The position numbers and the translations under genes were made by a program. Positions 11,201 to 26,200 of a stretch of 64,000 nucleotides of DNA are shown one piece after another (the first letter of the stretch is position 1; each line of letters begins with the position of its first letter). The stretch lies in assembly GCF_024763615.1 (NCBI RefSeq), contig NC_077224.1:51160712-51224711 (forward strand). The letters run 5' to 3'. A model generated the notes under the pieces. The model searched no databases and had not been told where the DNA came from. It saw only the letters and a list, made by a program, of their open reading frames with translations. This stretch comes from Phlebotomus papatasi (taxonomy: Eukaryota; Arthropoda; Insecta; Diptera; Psychodidae).

Positions 11201-14200
11201 GTAAATCCCGGGACCCTGAGTATTCTTTGATCTTCAAAATCCCCAGACCTAGAAGTTTTTGATACCGAAAATCCTGACATCCTGGTCCCAGTCTCTCTGG
11301 TCCCATGCATCCCGAAACTTTAAATATTCCAAGAACCAAAATATTCCAGGAACCTAAATATCCCAGCGTTCCAAAAATCTTGGGTTCTCGATAGTCCTAA
11401 ATCTTTCCACTTGTTTATGATTTTGGGATCCCAGGAAAAAACTAGGTTCCAATGTAGGAAAATTCCGGAATCGCAAGATCTAAAACGTCTCGAAATTTAG
11501 GGAACAATATACCGCCATTTCCCGTAAATCTTTTACAACTTTTAACCAAAGTGATGAACCAAATTAAAAATTTCAATATTCCTAGATTGTAGGTCTTAAT
11601 GGGGCGTGAGTGTAACATAAATCCCGGGAGCACATTCTATTTTTCGGCATTCTGTATTTAATGTCGAAAAGGAGATTGAGATTATTTTTTAATCTTGCAA
11701 AACCCAATATTTATTTAGATAATTATTCCATGTTTCTGTAGTAGTGAAGACTCACACCTTATTAGACAAACTTTGAACCGAATTTCTGTTTTTGTTTTTA
11801 ATATTTTTCGAAATAAACGAAAAGTTAAAATTTAAAGAAAGCAAATAATAGAGGAATTAAAACCTTTCTCAATACTCACTACTCTGGCTGCCTTGGTGGC
11901 GAATCTTATCGAATTCTGCCCCGAAAATGTGATCTTCGGACATTTGGCTGAAAGAATCCTCAAAGGGATTCCAAGTTGCGATATTCTTAGCAATTTTCTC
12001 ACTTCCAACAATTTTGCCTGTCTCTGTGATTGGCGACGAGAGGGTCAAGTCTGTTGGATGCTGTTTGGTCGTTGTCGTGATGACATTCGCTGTGAAATGC
12101 ATATTTTGTTCGGAGGAAAAATTAACACCAGCAGCAATGGGAGATGTTGAATCCTGGCGACCCTTGCCAGAGGTGTCAAAAGGAGCAAGAAATTGAGATG
12201 TTTCAGAAGCATAAACCCTGTAAAATACACAAAAAAAAGACATATATCTAGAATAACCTGAAAAAATAAAATACCACTATCCAACAAGTAAATGGACTCT
12301 TTGAACTTTCAAGGACAAGAAACGCATTACAAGCTTTTTTCCCTGTGGAAGATTACTGAGCACAAAGGAAACACAATATTTCTTTAATTACGTCAAATTA
12401 ATCAATATTCAGCTTAGTGTGCAGGACATGGGTCATTCAATCAATAAAGAATGTTTTTCCATTTCATTTATCCGCACCCAAGTTTTGCCCAAGATTTTTT
12501 CTTTGTCTTCTAACATCATCAAAGAGGCTATTGAAAAAAATTATGTTTGTTTGCCATGTCAAGTGTCGCCCGAATTTATGATCGGATATTAAGAACAGAA
12601 AACATTGAAATATTACAGTAGACTCTCGCAAATTCGGCTCTTTTAAGATCGGGCTACTTTTTAATTCGGGCAGCGGTTATATTTGAAAAAAGTTTGTTGT
12701 CATTTTTCAAGTGTGATTATGATTATCAAATTAATCAAATATGCTCAAATTTGGCATGGTTTGTCTTAGTTTTGATGTGATTTTGCATTATTGAGGCATT
12801 TTCATGCAATTTACGATATATATCAGTGTGTAAACTCAATATCTATATGCACATGTCGCCCGAATTTCTGTCTCATTCGGCTGACATTTCGGTCCTATAT
12901 GCCCGAATTTGAGAGAGTCTACTGTACAAGATATAACGTACAACAGATAATGTTAATAGTTAAATTGTGAACGTTTGTTTTTCCGTAACATAGCTCTTTC
13001 TAGAGAACGAACGGTAAGAGATAACGACTTGTAGTTTTCGATTCCTGTGGGGGAATTCTGTAGCAATATGACAATGTCCTATGACAAAGTCATATGACAA
13101 AATTTATATTTTTATGTGGCAAATTCGGAAAAATTGATCGAAAATTACCAGATGTGCATTAGATCCTAAAAGAGCTTCATAAAGCTCCTTGCAATAGCTT
13201 TCGAAATTCTAGCCCATTCGGGATTTTGATATTTGAAATTTCGATCTATTCCGAATTTTGGCTATCGAGAATTTGACAAATTCCTCAAATCTTTTTCTCT
13301 GAATTTAAACTAATTTCCGACTTTGGCCGATTCAGGATTTTGACTATTCGAGATTCAAGTGTTCGAGATTCTGGTTTTCGGAATTCAACACCGAATTAGG
13401 TGTCGAGCTTTTGGCCTATTCGTAAATTTCGTCTTTTCAAAATTTCAACTCATTCTGGATTTCGACATATTCGGGATTTTGATCGATTCAGGATCGTGTC
13501 TCTTCAAGATATTGTTTATTCGGAATTTTGACATTCGGAATTTTGGCTTTCGGAATTTCGACCTTATTTAGAATTTTGGAATAAAGGAGAAGAAGAACCG
13601 GGTTGAAATTCCGTCTTTTCTCTATTTGCAAGAATTTTATTTGTTGAGCGTTTGGCCCGTTTGTGAATTTTGTCATTCGTAGATTTTAATCTATTTGGGA
13701 TTTCGACCAATTCGGGATTTCGCTCAAGCCAGGATTTTGATTATTCGAAATTTTGGCCTAATTGGGATTTATTTTCTTCTGACTTTTGCCTTTCAGAATT
13801 TCATCTTTCTAGATTTTAAATTTCGAAATTTTAGCCCAAGCATTCGTGAATTTAGTCTTCTCTAGATTTCAAACCATTCGGAATTTTGACTATTTGATAT
13901 TTTAACACATTCGAGATTTTGACTGATTTTGGATTTTGACTATGCGGACTTTAACCGTTTGGAATTCCGATCTATAAAGAATTTTGGCTGTCGAGTTTTT
14001 GGCACATTCTGGATTGTGACTCATTCGAGATTGTGATCGATACGGGATTTTGTCTATTCGGGCTTTTGACGTTCTGAATTCTGGTTTCTGGATTTTAATT
14101 CTCGAGGTTTTTGCCCAAGCATTCGAGAATTTGGTCTTTTCTCTTAATTTCGACCAATTCGGAATTTGGAAGCATTCGGGATTTTAATAGATTTGGGCTT

Positions 14201-17200
14201 GTAGCGTTCGGGATTTTGGTTTTCGGAATTTCAGATTTCTAGTTTAAATTTAGAAATTTTGGCCCAAGCACTCGTGAATTTTTGCCACGTTCGGGATTTT
14301 GACTATGCGAGCTTTCAACGTTCGGAATTTTGGCTTTCGGAATTCCGACCTATAAAGAATTTTGGTTGTCGAGCTTTTGGTACATTTTGGATTCCGGCTC
14401 ATTCGGGATTTTGATCGATTCCGGATTTTGCCTATTCGGGCTCTTGACGTTCTAAATTTTGGCTTTCTGAATACTAATTTTCGAGGTTTTGGCCCATGCA
14501 TTCATGAATATAATCTTGTCTAGATTTTAACCCATTCGGAATTTTGACCATTCGAGATTTCAACATATTTTTGATCTAGACCGATTCGGGATTTTTACTT
14601 TCGAAATTTCGACCTATTAATAATTTTGACGATTTTGGCTATCGGGCTTTTGGATCATTAAAAAATTTTATCTTTTCAAGGCTTCAACACATTCAGGATT
14701 TTGACCGATACAGGCTTTTGACCACTCGGACTTTTAGCGTTTGGAATTTTAGCTTTCGGAATTTCGACGTTATTAAGAATTTTGGCTGTCGAGCTTTTGG
14801 TCCATTCGTTAATTTTGAATATTTTAGATTTCAAACCAATCGGGAATTCGAACCATTCGGGACATCGGCCCATTTGGGATTTTGACCGATTCTGGATTTT
14901 GACTCTTCGGGATTTTGTCTATCCGAGCTTTTGACGTGAGAATTTTGGCTTTCGGAATTTTATATCTTCGAAATTTTGGCTTTCGGAATTTGAATTTTCG
15001 AAATTTTGGCCCAAGAATTCGTGAATTTGATCTTTTCTCTTCGGTTCGGGATTTTCGCTTGCGAAATTTCGACCCAATATGAATTTTGGCTTTTCTCGAA
15101 TTTAACCCATTCTGGATTTTGACCGATTCATGATTTTGCCTATTCTGGCTCTCAGCGTTCGGGATTTTGGCTTTCGGAATTTCAGCTATCTAGACTTAAA
15201 CTTTCAAGATTTTGGCCCAAGCATTCGTGAATTTAGTCTTCTCTAGATTTCAACCCATTCAAAATTTCGACCATTCTATATTTTGACGTATTCGAGAATT
15301 CGACAAATTCTTGATCTTGACCGATTTAGGATTTTGATTTTCCGGGATTTTGTTGTTCGCGATTTTTCCTTCCGAAATTTCGACTTGTTAATAATTTTGG
15401 TTGTCGAGCTTTTGGACCACTAGACATTTTTTTCTTTTCAAGATTTCAATACATTCGAGATTTTAACCAATTCAAGCTTTTGACTATTCGGACTTTTAGC
15501 TTTCGGAAGTTTGGCTTTCGGAATTTCGACCTTTAAGGGTCTTGGCTTTCGGTCCATTTATAAATTTAGTCTTCTTCATATTTTAAGCCATTCGGAATTT
15601 TGACCGTTCGCGATTTTGACGCATACGCATATTCTGTATTTTGACTATTCCGGACATTGACTTTCGAGTATTCTCTCCATTTAGGATTTTTACTCCTCGG
15701 GTTTCTGCCTTTTGGGATTCGAGTACAAGGATGAGAAATCCAGTAGAAATTCCATACCCTTCAAATTTCTTTTATTTTGATGTTTATTTTGATATCAAAA
15801 TTCAATCATTTTCCTTAATAATTATATTTTTGTCGTCTACAAATTCGCAACTCTCTGTAAAATCACTTTGCTTATAATTCCCCAAAAAAAAAAAGAAAAA
15901 CAAATTTCGTGATTATTCCAAGCACTTCCTATTTATCGCATTTGGAGTAAATTCACGTACAATATTCATGCGGTTTTTTTGTTATCAGTAATAATCCCAA
16001 AGTCTTAAAAAGCAATTCTCTCCCTCCAGACGGTTATGCTGAGTCAACTGTCTGGATTTTTGAGCAAGAAAATAAAATAAAAAGATAGAAGAAACACAAA
16101 AAAAAGAAGAGACTCACTTGTTGAAGGCTGACGTGTCACTCATGTTGCGCCGATGTCCAACTTTGGGAGTGACTAGCATCTGTGGTGGTTTCGTTGGAGT
16201 ACCAACCAGAGGTCCCATGACATCTTGACTGGACGTTGATACCATTGGGAGACTCTCGCAGCTGGCCGCCGGATTGCTGCTACTTCCTCCCGATCCCCCT
16301 CCAACATCCTTCGTCTCCTTGGCCACGGGTTCCCTAAAGGGATCAGGATAATTCGTTTGGAATAGGCTATCTAGGTGCTCTGCCTTTGGCTCCACCGTAC
16401 TCCCACCGCCCGTGTTGGCCTTCTGCTGTTGCTGCTTCTCATCGGGCGGCGGAAAGGCGGCACTGAATTGCGCCTGAAAGGCCTCATTTGGCTCTGGAGC
16501 AGCAGCCGACGGAGGAGCCGACGGGATGGGAGAGGACAGGGTGTTACGTGGTGATGGACTTGGTGGCAGGGCAATGGGAAGTTGTCCAGGAGCAACAGCA
16601 GCAGCAGCATGCGTAGCACTGGCCTTTGGCCTTTGCCGCGGTGCTACACTCGTTCCACTTTCCGGTGCCAGGACTGAACTTGTCTTTGGTGTCTTTGCCG
16701 CTGACTGAACGGCCGCACTACGTTTCTGGTCCGCCTCAAATTGCGGATCCGGAAGACTGTCCAAAGACGGTGCTGGGAGTTTCTAAAAGTGCCAAGATGC
16801 AAACAGATGTTGCGAATATTAACACTAATAAAATAAATGAAAGTGAGATAAGATTTGATAAACGGAGATATTTTTTTATTGAAGTGTTTTTTTTTTGTGA
16901 ATATTCACATAGCATTTTTATTATTACAGTATACCTCGGTAATGAACTTGACTCATTGTGATGCATGAGTTAATGATATTCTAATTTTTATAGCCATTTT
17001 AGAGCACTCAAAAGCATTCTTAAATCTAAATTATCTTATTATACACTGAAATAAATATTTTGTAAAATGTTCGTAAATGTTTGTGACTTACGAAATGCTC
17101 GTAAGATGTATAAGCTACAAAAAAGTTCGTAAAAGTTTGTACCGTCTAAAAAAGAGTCATGGAGGTTAATATGAAAGGAATGGCGTAGTCGCCATCTTGA

Positions 17201-20200
17201 TTTGACGTTTCTGTCCGTCATTTTGAATAACTGTCAAAATCTAAAAATCGTCCGATTGGTTTAAAATTTTAGTATGTTGTAGTTGATGTCAAGACCTTTT
17301 CAGAACGTATCTATGTTCCAGTCTACGTCACGTATTTATCTAGATACAGAGTCTTTAAATTTAGAATTTTGAAATAAAGTGCCCGTTTTGTAATCCGGAT
17401 AATTGGGAGACAATATGACAGATGTTCGCTTCGTTATCCGGATGGATTTTTTTTTTGAATTTTTCAACATCTCGGAAATATAATACAAGATTTTCTTGTA
17501 GAATTAGGGTGGAATCACCACTTCTCGCCACTTATATTGAAATCGCTATTTTTCACGATTATAAAATAAATGAACAGTAAAGCTACTTGTATTTTTATTG
17601 CTGCTACGTATAGAGTCGAAAAACACTCATTTTTTGTTTTGAATTTTAATGTTTGAGCATTTTTTAGAGGAATATTTTAAGCAAGTGCATCGAATCCAAT
17701 ATTTCTTACCAAATATTGTAAGTGTCGTGAAACTTTTATCAAACACAAGTTCCGATTTTGAATAAATAATTTGTCTATTGAACATTTAATTGCATTCGAC
17801 GAATACATAAAATTTGTATTTAGTTAGTTAATATTTCACTTCATATTATTTTTATGTAAAAATGAGCCATGGCGGAAAGTGGTAATATTCTAAAATTGAT
17901 TCACCACCTGTCGCCATAGCTTTTCAATAGGCGACGCTAATTTCACTTCACAGATGCTCAGTTGTCAAATCTACTTTGTTTGACTTTCTGCAATAGTCTA
18001 ACAGTTTGATTTCTCAAAAAAAAATGAAGAAAAATCATTTAATGTGAGTAATAATAAGGTGATCATGAGGAAAAAGAAATGCTGAATGTATTCTTTGCAT
18101 AATATTGCTCAAAATAATCGAGATTGAACTTTTCCAAGTGGGTAGCGAGAAGTGGTTACATAACCGGCGAAAAGTGGTAAAAAGTGGCGAAGAAGTGGTT
18201 ATTTTTGCATTGTTAATAAAAAACATTTTTTATGTACTCCCGAGTTAAATTGTAGGACAATTGTTTTAAAAAATCTGCAGCCAATACATCTAAGTAGCTT
18301 CGTGTCAAATTTGAGTTATTTAATAATAATAGGTTTCAAAAGTTGTAATACAATTAATTTCAATTTTCCTAAAAGTGGCGATAAGTGGTTACTCAACCCT
18401 AGAATAAAAGTTTTAAAGAAGATTAAAAAGACATAATAAGAGAATTCTATGCTATTATACTTCATAATAATTCATTTTCATTGTTGAAGACACATGCATA
18501 CATGACCTCTAAAAATTATTTTAAATGTAACAGTCGATAACTCGTCCAGATTACGCCGATCCGGATTAGAGAGCGGGCACTGTATTCATATTTTTACGGT
18601 CTTTATTTTTTAATATTGAATATTTGAGAACTTAACGAAATGTCTCAGTAAGCAATAAAATCGTTGAGGCTTTTATATATTTATTTACTATTATATATGT
18701 AATAGGGGTCGAAAAGCGTCTCAGGTTTTACAAAATGCTCGAACTCGTGACTTAGATTCTATATCTCAAAAGTACACTGAGAGAAATCCGAAAAATTTAA
18801 AATAACATTTCGGAAATGTTAATTTTACTCTGCAACATTGATCCAAAAACGGTGTAAATATTACCCTTTTTAGGTATATTGGGGGTTAAAGTTACTCTTC
18901 TTTCATGTTGATTTTACCCTTAAAATGTGTAAAATTAACATTAAAAAATGTTGATATATTTTTACACCCAAAAACTGTTAAAGTTATGACGAAAAAAAGT
19001 TAATCGCAGCCTCTTTTCTTTCTGTGTACTTTCGCATCATTTACCGTTTACCGGTTCTCAACCGATTTGAACCGATTCAAAAATCATTCAAAAGATCATC
19101 CAAAATAGTTTTAAACGTAATAGAATTGATTTTCAGATAAAAAATATTTATTATTTATGAACTGGTTCATTACCGATTCAAAACCGATTGGAATCGGTTC
19201 AGTTTTGTAGGAAACTACTAAAAGATCTTTCCAACGAGCCCGAACATAACCCCATTTGCTTGATAAATGCGCTCTCTAATTTCTTTTCAACCTTTGACTT
19301 TGAAAAACCATTAGGGCCAACCCATCTCAAGACGACCATAGGGCTACCCTTCATGGTCTCAGATGTTTCTGAATTTTGCATATGTTAAAATACACGATCA
19401 AATAATATACCCTTATTTTTTTCGCCCAAAAAAATTTCTGGCCGGAAATACATGGCGCCAAAGATGGCGTCTCTCGCTTCATTCCTCAATTGCGATTTTT
19501 AGCAAATATTTCAAAATGCTCTATCTCGCGAACGGGTTGAGATTTTTTCTTACTCTTTTTTTTATTTGAAAGATAATTTTATACTCTTTAAAACGATATA
19601 CGAGTTTACACATTATCTGGTCAAGTTTTTTTTGTACGGGTTTTTGATTTTTTTTTTTTGAAAAAATTTAAAAATTATTTGTTCTCAAAAACCCCATTCT
19701 CAAAAATTTTCATTTTTTTACTATTGATCAGTAACATTGAGTACTACTTTCCCTGAAAAGGCGAGCTTCCACTTTTGCGCTTATTTTTTTAAAAAAAAAA
19801 TATTTAAATTTTAAGATTTTCAAAACAGAAAAAATACCAGTTAAACTCAAAATTTTGAGTTCAATTTTTCAGGGAATACAGTACTCCACAATACTTATAA
19901 ACAGTGAAAAAATCTAAAGTTAAAAAATTTTCGATCTCCTGTTTTTGATCTTTTTTTATTTTCAAATAAAAATGCCTTTTATTGACAAAAATAAAGCTTT
20001 AAATCATATTTAATAAATGTACTAATTATGTTTTTTTTTGTTTTCTTTAAGTTTCTCAAAAAAATTTTTTTTGAAAATTTTTGTTTTATTTTGAAAAATT
20101 AAAAAAAAAATTTAACTCTAAATGTATCTTCAAGTTGTAAATTTGTCATAAAAAGGCACTTTTATTTGAAAATCAAAAAAAAATTTCACAAACGGGAAAT

Positions 20201-23200
20201 CGAAAAATTTTGATTTGTCAACTGTTTATAAATATTGTGGATGTGGAGTACTGTATTTCCTGAAAAATTGAACTCAAAATTTTGAGTTTAACGGTTTAAC
20301 TGGTATTTTTCCTTTTTTGAAAATGTTGTTAAAATTTGAATATTTTTTAAAAAAAAAGTAAGCGCAAAAGTGGAAGCTGACCTTTTCAGGGAATGTAGTA
20401 CTCAATGTTACTGATCAACAGTAAAAAAAAATGAAAATTTTTGAGAATGGGGTTTTTGAGAAAAATTAATTTTTAAATTTTTTCAAAAAAATTTAAAAGA
20501 CGGTTACAAAAAAAACTTGACCAGATAATACGAAAACTAGTATATCGTTTTAAAGAGTATAAAATTATCTTTCAAATAAAAAAAAGAGTAAGAAAAAATC
20601 TCAACCCGTTTGCGAGATAGAGCATTTTGAAATATTTACTAAAAATCTCCATTGACGAATGAAGCGCGAGACGCCATCTTTGGCGCCATGTATCTCCGGC
20701 CAGAAATTTTTTTTGGGCGAAAAAAAAATAGGAGTATATTATTTGATCGTGTATTTTAACATATGTAAAATTCAGAAACATCTGAGACCACGAAGGGAAC
20801 CCGTGATTTGCGATTTTTTCGGTCGTCTTGAGATGGATTGGCCCATTATTATCGGCATACCTTTTTTAGATCAGGGAAATTTCATGAAATCAAAATTCCC
20901 CATCGCTTTCTTTTTCACACGTTTGGCATATCTCTATCTCATTCTTTTGCACTCCAAAATCGATTGATCAAAATTGAATTTGTTGTGATGTTTTTAAGCG
21001 GTGGTTTTAAGAACTTATGATGTTAGAAGGGGAAGTGGCATTTCACGAAAGCTTTCTAAAACGCTCTCACTTTATAAATTCGGACAATTTGAACCGGAAT
21101 TATGGCCATTAGAAAAAATTGGACCCTGTAGCTCGGATCAGGGGGATCGGGGGACCTTAAATTTGGAACTGATCGAAAGCTCTAACACTGATGAGAGAAA
21201 TCCGAAAATTTAAATTAACATTCCGGAAATGTTAATTTAACCCCGCAATATTGATCTGAAATCGGTGTATTACACTTTTTAGATGCATTAGGAGTTAAAA
21301 TTAGCTTTTTTTCATCTTAATTTTACCCTTGAAAAGGTATAAATGTTCGTGCCAAAAAAAACTTCGTTAAACAGCTCAATTGTTTCCAAGCTTTTGGCAT
21401 TCGCTCAAAACTATTTCATTGCTCCTTCTGGTGCCTCAATAATTCAATCAAATAAAATTTATCGTCAAAGAAAATCAATAAAAAAAGATTGTAAAAATAA
21501 AAAAAAACTTTGGTACTTACATGAAGATTCTGCACAGGATTCTCCTTCCCCACCAGCGCAAAGGCAATCTGACTAACTTGATAGATATTGGGCCGCTTCT
21601 CAAAGTCCGGCTCCAGCATGTAACGGATGAGCCTATGTAGCCCCCGGGAATACTTTGAGCTATCGGGAATGACAAAATTTCCACTCTGAATGGCCAGAGT
21701 GCTCTCCCCGAAGGGCAATGAGAAGAAGCACATTTTGTATAAGCAGCACCCAAGTGCCCAAATGTCAGCTTTGGTGGTTATATTGCGCCCCTGATAGAGA
21801 TCAACCATTTCAGGGGCTCGGTAGGACAATGTTGTATACTTTTTGATTTCCTCCTCAACAGCCGTCACACCCTGAACATTGGGATTGAGAATTTTTGCTG
21901 TGGCCGATCCAAAATCACACAGAACATAATTTCCAGCATCATTCTGCAGTATATTCTCAACTTTGATATCCCGATGGATTATTGGGGTTTGACAGTGATG
22001 CAATCGTGAGACAGCTTCGCAAATATCACAGAATATCTGCAGAACTTCCGTTTCAGTGAAGCCACTCTGCAGCCGGGCATTCATCATGGCCAGCATGTGA
22101 GTTTTGCAAAATGGCATAAGCAGCAGCACCTCATAAACCCCATTTCCCGTATGACTGATACTTGAATCGATGTACCCAATTATATTTTTGTGGCCATTGA
22201 GGTTACTCTGTCACAATGCACAGCAGAGAAAGAGAGAAAAGGAACATCAAATTACCCAAAGGATTTATCGTTTAAATTTAATAAATAAAATGGGCTTCAT
22301 TCTTTCCATTCTCCAATTTTTAAGAAAAGACAGTTAATTTAAAACAGTTCGGTAAGTGTGCCAAATTTCGGCATAGTTACATGCATGCAGCAAAGTCTCA
22401 AGTTTTAAATGTAATATTTTTCGTACAAAATTCAATTTTTTATTCATTCTTCTTAAGGAGTGTTGCTTGAAACCTTGTAGACAGTTTATCGTCTTTATAT
22501 TTTCTCTAAAATCATTCTAAGTGAACATATTAAAATGAATAAAAATATAGACATAGCTTTGGTGCTCTATTTCGGCCACCTTCATTACCATAGTTCCTTG
22601 CCCTTCGGCAATTCTTCCAATATCTTTTTCACGTCATCTCGTTTGTCGAAGCTACATTTTTTGCTATTCTTTTGCATTGTATTATCTCTAGAGTATATAA
22701 AAACTAAAAATTCATGAAAATTCGAGGAACAAAAAGGTGGTCGGAATTGCAAGCTGGCCGGAATTGCAAGCTGGCCGGAATTTGGCACACTTACCTTGTA
22801 AATGGAATATTTCAAAATCTTTGTGCATCTCTAATGAAAAAAACTTTCTGGAAATAAGTGTATTCTATGCAATTTGATTACTTTTTTTAAAAATTATGCT
22901 CAACATAACCTCACTTTGTCAACAATATTTGCAAGCTAAATCTTTTATCTAGTTATATTTTTTATAAGTAGCTTAAAAAACATGAAATACGATTTAAAAG
23001 GAAAAGTATGTGTCATTCTTAAAGAAAATACTTCAAAAAAATGTTAGGACATAACCTAAAACAACCTGGAAACATGATGAAAAATATGTCAAAATCGACA
23101 TTTTATACAGTAGAGACTCTCACTCAATCGGCTCTTTTTCAATCGGGCGACAAATTTTGTTGACAATTTTCACATTTAATTATGAAGTTAATTCGCTCAA

Positions 23201-26200
23201 ATTCGCTGCAGTTCTTCCTATTTTATCGTGATTCTTTATAATTGAGCGCTTTTTGTGGAATTTACAAAGGCTTTGACGCTCAATTCTACCGCTAAACCGG
23301 ATGACATTTTGCCCCATATTCACGATTGAGAGAGAGTCTACTGTAACTACTTGAAATCCACAGATAGAACAAAATTTAGAATTCCTCGATTTTGACATAT
23401 GAAGCTTAGGCTGAAAATGAAACATATCCTATGCTAAAAGCATAGGGTAAAGTGCTCTCCCTTCGAACGTTCATGCCTTCGAATAATGTGAATTTATTTT
23501 GTTTTTCGTAAGAGATTTACACTAAATTATCACGGAATTATCAACAATTGATGATAAGCCAACTAATATTTAATAGAAATGTGTACGTCGCTTAGGAAAA
23601 CCAAAAGAAAATTCACATTATTCGAAGGCATGAACGTTCGAAGGGAGAGTACTATCCTCTACGCTATGTTCCATTTTCATAATAAACTCCTCTTACGTAT
23701 TTCGACTCCTTATCACCTAAGATGTTATATTTTAGTACACTTTTTTTTTAGAGTTTTTTTTTTTTTTTGACGTCACACTGTTAGTCCACCTCGCCTGTCC
23801 GTCTTGAATTGAATTGAATTATATTTTAAATATCAAAGGTTAATATAGAAAAAAGGAAAAAAACAACGAAGTACTCTCGAATGTAAAGTCTTGTACTTTT
23901 TCGTGGTTTTCTTTTTCTCGTTAACCATCTGAAACAGTGAGAAAATCTCAAAATAGACATGATTCCGAATTACTCAGGGGCATGACATTTCCTATATTTC
24001 CCATATGTTTCTAGCGAGCCGAAAAAACTTTTGAGTTTATTAGCTGTTTTCTGTCATTGTGGGGTGGATACCCCGAATGATGCCACTACCCCATTTGATG
24101 CCACCTTGAATAAAATTGTATTTTTCTGAACATTATGATATTTAAAAATTATCAAATATATAACAATTGTGAGTGCTAATACCAAAGGATACTTCTGAAC
24201 TGGTTTAATTGTATATTTTCTCTGTTTATTGTACATTTTCAAAATATTTTTATATTATGTGAACGATGTGTCAAAAATGGCCGTAAATGTAGAGAATTCT
24301 GTTAAGGTTTCCAACTTTTTTCATTACTTCATTTCACGTACTCACTCGAGATATTTTATTATTGTTATCAATATTTGTAATTGCGGATAACTAAGCTTGT
24401 CTTAGATGTCAATATTTCGTATTTTAGTATTTTATTTCATTAAAATTTTAGGGTGGCATTAAATGTAGTCTTTTTTAATATATGTCTACATTTTGTGCCA
24501 CCACCTTTTGACAAGTGGTGCCACCATGCGATCTATGGCAAAATTTTACTTGACAATTAGAATTATGGTATTTAAAACTGTGTTTTGTGTATAAAACTTT
24601 TAGTGAAACATCATGAAATGGGCCGGTAAGTGCTAGAAAAATATCAAATAATACACTTATTATATTAATGTGTGATGAAAATGCTTAAAATAAAACAAAA
24701 AAAAATTATTAAGAAGAATTTAAATGAGTTGGTAAAAGTGAGGTTATCCGGAAAGAATTTTTTGTTCAAGAAATGTTTTCTAATCTTGTTATGACTTTCG
24801 CGAATACTTTTTACTTAATATCTTTCTCTATTTCAGATTAAAATTTCCTTCAGATGACTTCTAAGCGGAACGAAAAGCCAGTAAAGTTATTCTGCCCTGC
24901 AAATAAAAGAATTATTTTATGGGATCTCTGTTGGAAATTTTTAATTGAAATTCCCCGGACAAGTGCATTCTCGGAAAAAATCAGGGAAAATAGGGAAAAT
25001 ACTATAAGATTTCAGCAAAAAAGGCAGATCGTGCTGTTTGGATAAGAGAATCAAGGGAGTGATACTGAAATGGATCCTGACGTGGATTTCCAGTAGAAAG
25101 CTCTGACAACTGTGCAACATGAAATTCTAGGATTTTCGAATAAAAAAAGTGTTAAAAATTAGGAAGACGAGTCAATAAATAGCTTAATTCGTTTTAAAAT
25201 AATATAATTAATTAACTATTCATTTTCTTTATATAATTTATAGCATATTGACTCAAAATATGCATTTTAAAAAGGTGGCAACAAATGTATCCTAAGGCGG
25301 CATTGAATGTGGAAAAGTGGCATCAAATGGAGACTTTTGCATAGTCACAAACAATGCCTTCTTTAGGTGCTTTTGCAATAAATCCTAGGGAAATCACCTA
25401 GATATATTGAAAGACATAGCTTCAAGGTATATTCAACCAAAATTTTATTCTTTTTGGTTGACAACTGTGAAAATTATTAGCAAGTGCATTCTAAAAGTGG
25501 CATTGAATGGTCCATCCACCCTAGAATGAATTAGCAAAAAATACTAATACAAAATAAAAGCGAATTTAAGAGCGGAGAGGCAACAGAAAACCCTAAATTG
25601 GAAACCTACGTAATTTTGTAGATATCTCGTGAAATGTGTAAGAAAACAGGGAAAAAATTACACTAAAACCGGTCGCATTCTTCAGAGCTAATGTCACCCC
25701 CTTGGAATTACACCATCTTACCCTATAGGCAGACATTTCGTTCAAATAACAAAATACCTTTGAATCATTCCTAATAACGGTTTTTCAAGGTCAAAGCTTA
25801 AAAAAGCTCTAGAGAGAGTATTTCTCAACCAAATGGGATTATATTTGGGTTTATTAGAAAGGTCTTGGAATTTTTGACAAGTCTGAACCGGTCCAAATCC
25901 CTTATTAACTGGTAATGAATCGGTTATGAACGATTGAGCGTTCTTTTGAGTGATTTATGAATTGATTGAAATTGGTTGTTATCCAGTAAACGGTAAATAC
26001 AGGGAGTTCCGGCTTAAGAGAAAACGGACTGAAAGAATTTGACATGAATTACCTACTAGTTATTGGGAGCTAATTTATAAAAATCATTTTTTTAATTCTC
26101 CTAAATGTATCCAAATTTCTTTCGCGCGGTAAATTTGAAATGCCCTTCTTATGAACCGTTGGCACAGAAAATACACTGAAAAATTGTCGTCGGAAATGCT

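Noticed and set aside
16526..16961. Plus-strand frames opposite Nak exon 4
   Set aside because: Exon 4 is clearly coding on the minus strand with conserved AAK1 motifs; the plus frames are shadows.
19363..20781. Mirrored 68-69 codon frames as a conserved protein
   Set aside because: They agree because they lie on the two arms of one palindrome; there is no independent conservation.
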